Part shown: positions 4,197 through 7,261 of the stretch, piece by piece
Numbering within the stretch: the stretch's first letter is position 1
How the letters are laid out: the number at the start of each line of letters is the position of its first letter
Assembly (NCBI GenBank): GCA_003157445.1
Contig: PMJN01000115.1
Location: 46,464-53,724, forward strand
Direction: 5' to 3'
From: Micrococcales bacterium
Lineage (GTDB): Bacteria; Actinomycetota; Actinomycetes; Actinomycetales; Dermatophilaceae
DNA length: 7,261 nt
Position numbers and translations under genes: made by a program
The notes under the pieces: model-generated
Database searches by the model: none
Told to the model about the DNA's origin: nothing
The model's input: only the letters and a program-made list of their open reading frames with translations

Positions 4197-6177
4197 CTAT
4201 GAGAGCGCTGTGGTGCTCACGGGGTAGGTGGGCGCGGCGAGAAGTGACTCGTCGAGCGGCACGGTCTCGGCGTAGATGAGCCGAGTTCCGAGCTTGAGGC
4301 TTTGTCCGACCGCCCCGTCGGCTTCGTGCAGCTCCTCCTCGGTGATGAGCAGCCGATACCGTCCGGCTTCGAGAGCGTCGCTGCCGGTATAGCGCACTGG
4401 CCCGGACCACAGGATGAAGTCGGCATCGTCGGCGCTCGGCCCGGCCGTCTGTGTGACGGCGAAGTCGGCCGGGCCGACCAGGCCAGATCGCTGTTCATCG
4501 CAGTGTCTCGCACCTGGACGTCGACCGTGATCTTGGTCGGACGTCCGGGACCGCCGCCGAAGCCATGGGGGTACCCGACGTGGGGGAGCGGCCCACGCGG
4601 TGACGGTCCGGAAACCACCGCTCGCACGACACCCGGCACGTATGGATCGGAGGTCACCATCAACGCGCGTTCGGGAGTCAGCTGAGCGAAGTCCGCGAGC
4701 ACCACGCGTGACAACTTTGCATTGACGAGCGCGTGCGGTTGGTAGCGCGCAAGCGCCAGACGGATGAACGGCGCGTACGTGGCCTCGTTGCAGTCGACCG
4801 TGAGATCGCAGTAGTAGAGCTTGCGGTTGCTGTCGTAGTGCACCTCGTGACCAGCCACGTCGACCTGCCGGGGGAGGAGGTACGCGCTGGACGCTGGCCC
4901 TGGATCGAGCGGCAGACCTGATTCGGTCGCGGTCGCGTCCGGGAAGTTGTATGTCGCCGGGAAGTCCGCCAGTGCGGCTGTCTGCCAGATCGGGTCCTGG
5001 CCCCACTGGGTGATGAACGCCTTCCATTCCTCACGGTCGGGCTCGGGCGCGCCGCTGTAGCTCAGCGTTACGCCGAGGAGCTCGCCAACCCCGGACGACC
5101 ACCACGGCCGGTCGAGGTAGACCCTCAGGCCGCCACCCGTGCGGACACTGCGCACCTGGTTTCCGGAGGTGACCCGCTCCCATCCGAACGTGGGGAGGAC
5201 GTATCGGATCGACGGTGCGACCGGACGTGCCGAAGCAGGCACGTGCACCGTGACGGGCTCGCCGGAACGGGTGAAGTCTCGGGGGTTCGCGCCGTCCTCG
5301 GCGGGGGAGTACTCGCGGTATCTCGAGGTCGCGAGCGGGCTGTAGCTCACGACGTGATGGCGGGTGTCACCGATCTGATGACGTGGCATCGAATCGGCAC
5401 CCACGACGTCACCCTCGGCGAGGTTGCCGAGCTTTGACCCGCTCGGCGCGAAGCAGACGAGGTCGTGCTCGGCGTCGTAATAGCCGACGTAGCGACTCTC
5501 GCCATCTGCCTTGAGCTCGCCGCCGGCGAGACTGACCAGCGGCACTTCGTCGACCTGCACTGAGAACGACTGCTCGGTGGGTCGCTAACCAGGCCGGATG
5601 CGTCCGGGGTCGGGTCATCGAGCGGGTCGGTCCAGCTGGCCTTGAGGTCGACCTTCGCGGTGCTTGCCCCATGTACGGAGAGTGCGCCGACGAGCCAGGC
5701 ATCGGTAGATCCGAGCACCCGCCACGCGGTGAGCACGTCGAGCTCGGTCTCGGCAGTCGGTTCGTCCTCGGGCTGGGTCTGTACCTTCATGCCAGCGCGG
5801 CCGAGCTGAGCGGTGAGCCGTTCGAACGCCGGGTGTCCGATGGGCTGCTGCACGGCGTGCACGAACGTCAGCAGGTGCGGCGGCGTCAGCATGCCGTGGC
5901 CGCCCTCGGTCGCGAGCTGCAGGATGTGCGCAATCCGGTTCTTCGCCGCCGGGCTCTGGAAGAACTCGGAGCTGACCTCGTTCACCGCGATGTACTCGAG
6001 GCACTCGCGCAGCCACTGCCAGACTTCGAGCAGCTTGAGGTCCTCCGCATCGCAGACTGAACTGAGCGGCACGACGCTGGTGCTGCCCTTCGGCAATGAC
6101 ACGGCGGGAACAGTGTCGCGCTGCTCGTCCATGTCCACGACGCCGCCACCCAGGTTCCCGACCGCCGATGCCGACAT
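4197..6177 (-). pseudogene. Large uncharacterised protein, 5'-truncated and frameshifted
   Basis: About 658 codons are spread over three frames. Segment A (6177 to about 5590) contains DLKLLEVWQWLRECLEYIAV, LLTFVHAVQQPIGHPAFERL and 'VHGASTAKVDLKASWTDPLD'. Segment B (to about 4475) contains HQIGDTRHHVVSYSPLATSR, 'APSIRYVLPTFGWER' and, at 4768-4660, FIRLALARYQPHAL...SRVVLADFAQLTPERALMV. Segment C (to stop 4199-4197) contains DADFILWSGPVRYTGSDALE and RYRLLITEEELHEAD. These motifs, in this order, belong to a family of long bacterial proteins of unknown function that I recognise only by pattern; full members extend further at the N-terminus. Here the 5' part is lost and the ATG at 6177 lies at a junction with a divergent gene. 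Both shifts (about 5575-5595 and 4470-4480) look like single-base losses in GC-rich runs. No signal peptide or membrane segment was seen. The protein cannot be made whole from this sequence. Confidence 0.65.
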
Positions 6178-6753
6178 GGGCGTCAGCTTTGAGGTCTGCG
6201 CAGATCCGCGCCTGGTGCCCGCACTGACCGCCCTGGGCTACGACCGCCAGTCCGGGAACAGGTTCATTCGCACGCAGGGCACGCGCGCTCTCGTCATCGA
6301 TGTCCTCGCCCCGTCATACCTCGGGCGCCTGATGTCCAACCGGCCGCACGGCGACCTCGTCGTCGACGAGATATCCGGCCTCCTGGACGCCCTGCGACTG
6401 CCGCCCATTCTCGTCGCGGCCCGCGCGATCCTGACCGACGCCAGTCAGGTTGACGTCCGCGTTCCGCTTCCCGATGTCCGTGCCGCCCTGGTCATGAAAG
6501 CCCACGCGTATGCCGGTCGACTCGGCGACAACGACGCTCTGGACATCTGGCGGCTGCTCCAATCGGCGGATAACGCCGGGCACGCGCGGACGACTGGCCT
6601 ACTGGGAGCACCGCGCGCGACGCCGCAGTACTTCTGCACCGACACTCCGGCGCACCAAGCGGCGGACCTCGTCGGGCAACCCCAGGCCGCACCAACCAGG
6701 CGCGGATCCGCGCACTGGTCGCCCACATCGTCCCGAACCCCACCCGCACCTGA
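6155..6753 (+). pseudogene. AbiEii-like nucleotidyltransferase, 5'-truncated and frameshifted
   Basis: The plus-strand frame through ATG 6176 reads PTADADMGVSFEVC, 'ALTALGYDRQSGNRFIR', 'ALVIDVLAPSYLGRL' and VRAALVMKAHAYAGR...DALDIWRLLQSA. This is the layout of nucleotidyltransferase-fold proteins related to AbiEii/DUF1814-type toxins: DAD (6167-6175) is the metal-binding DxD of the active site and the 'K...DxxDIWRLL' helix closes the domain. The upstream helix and GG/GS loop that should precede DAD are missing, because the DNA there belongs to the opposite gene. At about 6584-6590 the frame shifts (one base lost) and continues as ADDWPTGSTARDAA and TNQARIRALVAHIV to TGA 6751-6753. It is a non-functional remnant. 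A partner (AbiEi-like regulator) was not found. Confidence 0.62.
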
Positions 6754-6848
6754 GGCAGAAAGGCCGGTGCTGAGGCGAGAGCCTGTGGCCCGCGTGTGAC
6801 CCAGAGACACCTGGGTGGTCATAGACAACGGTCGCTGGGACGTGGACT

Positions 6849-6883
6849 ACGCGAAACCACAACGGTTACAACACTCTTCGCGT
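6849..6883 (+). other. Compound inverted repeat at the left edge of R3
   Basis: ACGCGAA (6849-6855) pairs with TTCGCGT (6877-6883), and inside it AACC (6855-6858) faces GGTT (6864-6867). The right arm lies within the shared att repeat. R2 has the right arm but not the left one. It may be a terminator or part of a recombination site. Confidence 0.35.
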
Positions 6884-6926
6884 GTGGAGCGGGTGATGGG
6901 AATCGAACCCGCACTGTCAGCTTGGG
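6869..6926 (-). repeat. R3: partial tRNA-Gly 3' half plus flank, att-like junction
   Basis: This is a 58-bp copy in the same orientation as R2 with three differences, one of them in the T-arm/acceptor junction (gggtgaT versus gggtgaC). Identity stops at the same place in the anticodon loop as in R1 and R2, and the 5' half of the tRNA is missing on the right. It bounds the 2.9-kb R2-R3 unit. Confidence 0.82.
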
Positions 6927-7017
6927 GACTGTTTGAACTCATGGGGCTTGTGCTTGGTTCCCCGCGAGTTTCGCGGTCCCGAGCGGCCTGGAGTGTCCCT
7001 TGGATGCCTGCCGTAAT

Positions 7018-7034
7018 GGCACGTTAATGGCACG
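7018..7034 (+). repeat. Arm-site-like repeat pair right of R3
   Basis: GGCACG at 7018-7023 and 7029-7034, within a longer 10-bp direct repeat TAATGGCACG (7014-7023 and 7025-7034), about 90 bases right of R3. This is the clearest of the three 11-bp-spaced pairs and looks like tandem integrase arm-binding sites. Confidence 0.55.
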
Positions 7035-7105
7035 AAGCGGGAGAGTCAGCAGCAGCCGACCCAGACGAGCTTGGCGTAGTACCCTCGGAACGCGGCCGGC
7101 GCGTT

Positions 7106-7112
7106 GAGGGGG
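7106..7112 (+). promoter_or_regulatory. Ribosome binding site for the GTG start at 7118
   Basis: GAGGGGG ends 5 bases before GTG 7118 and is what selects this start, as the gene has no ATG until the first membrane segment. Confidence 0.6.
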
Positions 7113-7117
7113 TCCTG

Positions 7118-7261
7118 GTGAGTCTTACTTCCGAAGCTCGGTCTTGGTCGGACGCACTCGCGAGCACTGAACCTGTTTCCCCCGCGAAGTCCGATCGAGC
7201 CGATCCGCGCATCGTCAGCCTTGACGTCGTCAAGGGGTTGATGCTCATCGTGAGTGTCGGA
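7118..7261 (+). CDS. Membrane acyltransferase, HGSNAT/DUF1624-like, N-terminal part
   Basis: Forty-eight codons from GTG 7118 stay open to the right edge. After a polar, low-complexity cytosolic leader of about 29 residues comes DPRIVSLDVVKGLMLIVSVG, which is the start of the first transmembrane helix of the heparan-alpha-glucosaminide N-acetyltransferase catalytic / DUF1624-DUF418 group ('R..SLDv.RGl.l'). These multi-pass membrane proteins transfer acyl groups to sugars or envelope components. The start rests on the Shine-Dalgarno at 7106-7112; the leader is longer than usual, so a later start is possible. The rest of the gene is outside the window, so the exact family and function stay open. 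It follows directly after R3 and its arm-like repeats, so it may be the first gene of the next inserted unit. Confidence 0.6.
   Translation, partial: MSLTSEARSWSDALASTEPVSPAKSDRADPRIVSLDVVKGLMLIVSVG

Noticed and set aside
6815..7027. A 70-codon plus-strand frame over R3
   Set aside because: It translates the tRNA-derived repeat and arm-like repeats; it has no plausible protein pattern.

Overview
The window is high-GC DNA from an actinomycete (Actinomycetota). The evidence is the codon use, a cysteine dioxygenase-like cupin, HupB-like PAKKA repeats, start codons with -10 boxes close enough to be leaderless, and tRNA-Gly sequence of actinobacterial type. I cannot resolve the genus. The window looks like the accessory edge of a chromosome: small intact genes lie among gene fragments, and three partial copies of the 3' half of one tRNA-Gly gene recur with no intact tRNA.

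Left part (1-2584): the start of a Phd/YefM-type antitoxin runs off the left edge on the minus strand. Next come the wreck of a DUF4440/NTF2-like gene (minus, in-frame TAG), about 360 bases with nothing recognisable, an intact cysteine dioxygenase-like gene, an intact SixA-type histidine phosphatase gene, and a small very lysine-rich histone H1-like gene preceded by a tandem 22-bp repeat.

Right part (2585-7261): this is organised by three same-direction copies (R1 3092-3122, R2 3928-3985, R3 6869-6926) of the anticodon-to-3'-end part of a tRNA-Gly gene on the minus strand. None has the 5' half of the tRNA, so all look like attachment-site (att) junctions left by integrative elements. About 80-100 bases to the right of each copy lies a pair of GCACG-containing repeats spaced exactly 11 bp apart, as expected of integrase arm-binding sites. 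R1-R2 (about 0.8 kb) holds only a mazEF toxin-antitoxin pair. R2-R3 (about 2.9 kb) holds two decayed genes placed head to head: a large uncharacterised protein (minus, two frameshifts) and an AbiEii-like nucleotidyltransferase (plus, one frameshift), both missing their 5' ends at the same junction. Right of R3 a membrane acyltransferase (HGSNAT/DUF1624-like) gene begins and leaves the window.

Interpretation (inference): a tRNA-Gly gene, probably further right, has taken up integrative elements repeatedly. Deletion has reduced them to small att-bounded units without integrases, and one surviving unit is a toxin-antitoxin module that could stabilise the array. No integrase, transposase, CRISPR array or rRNA is visible.
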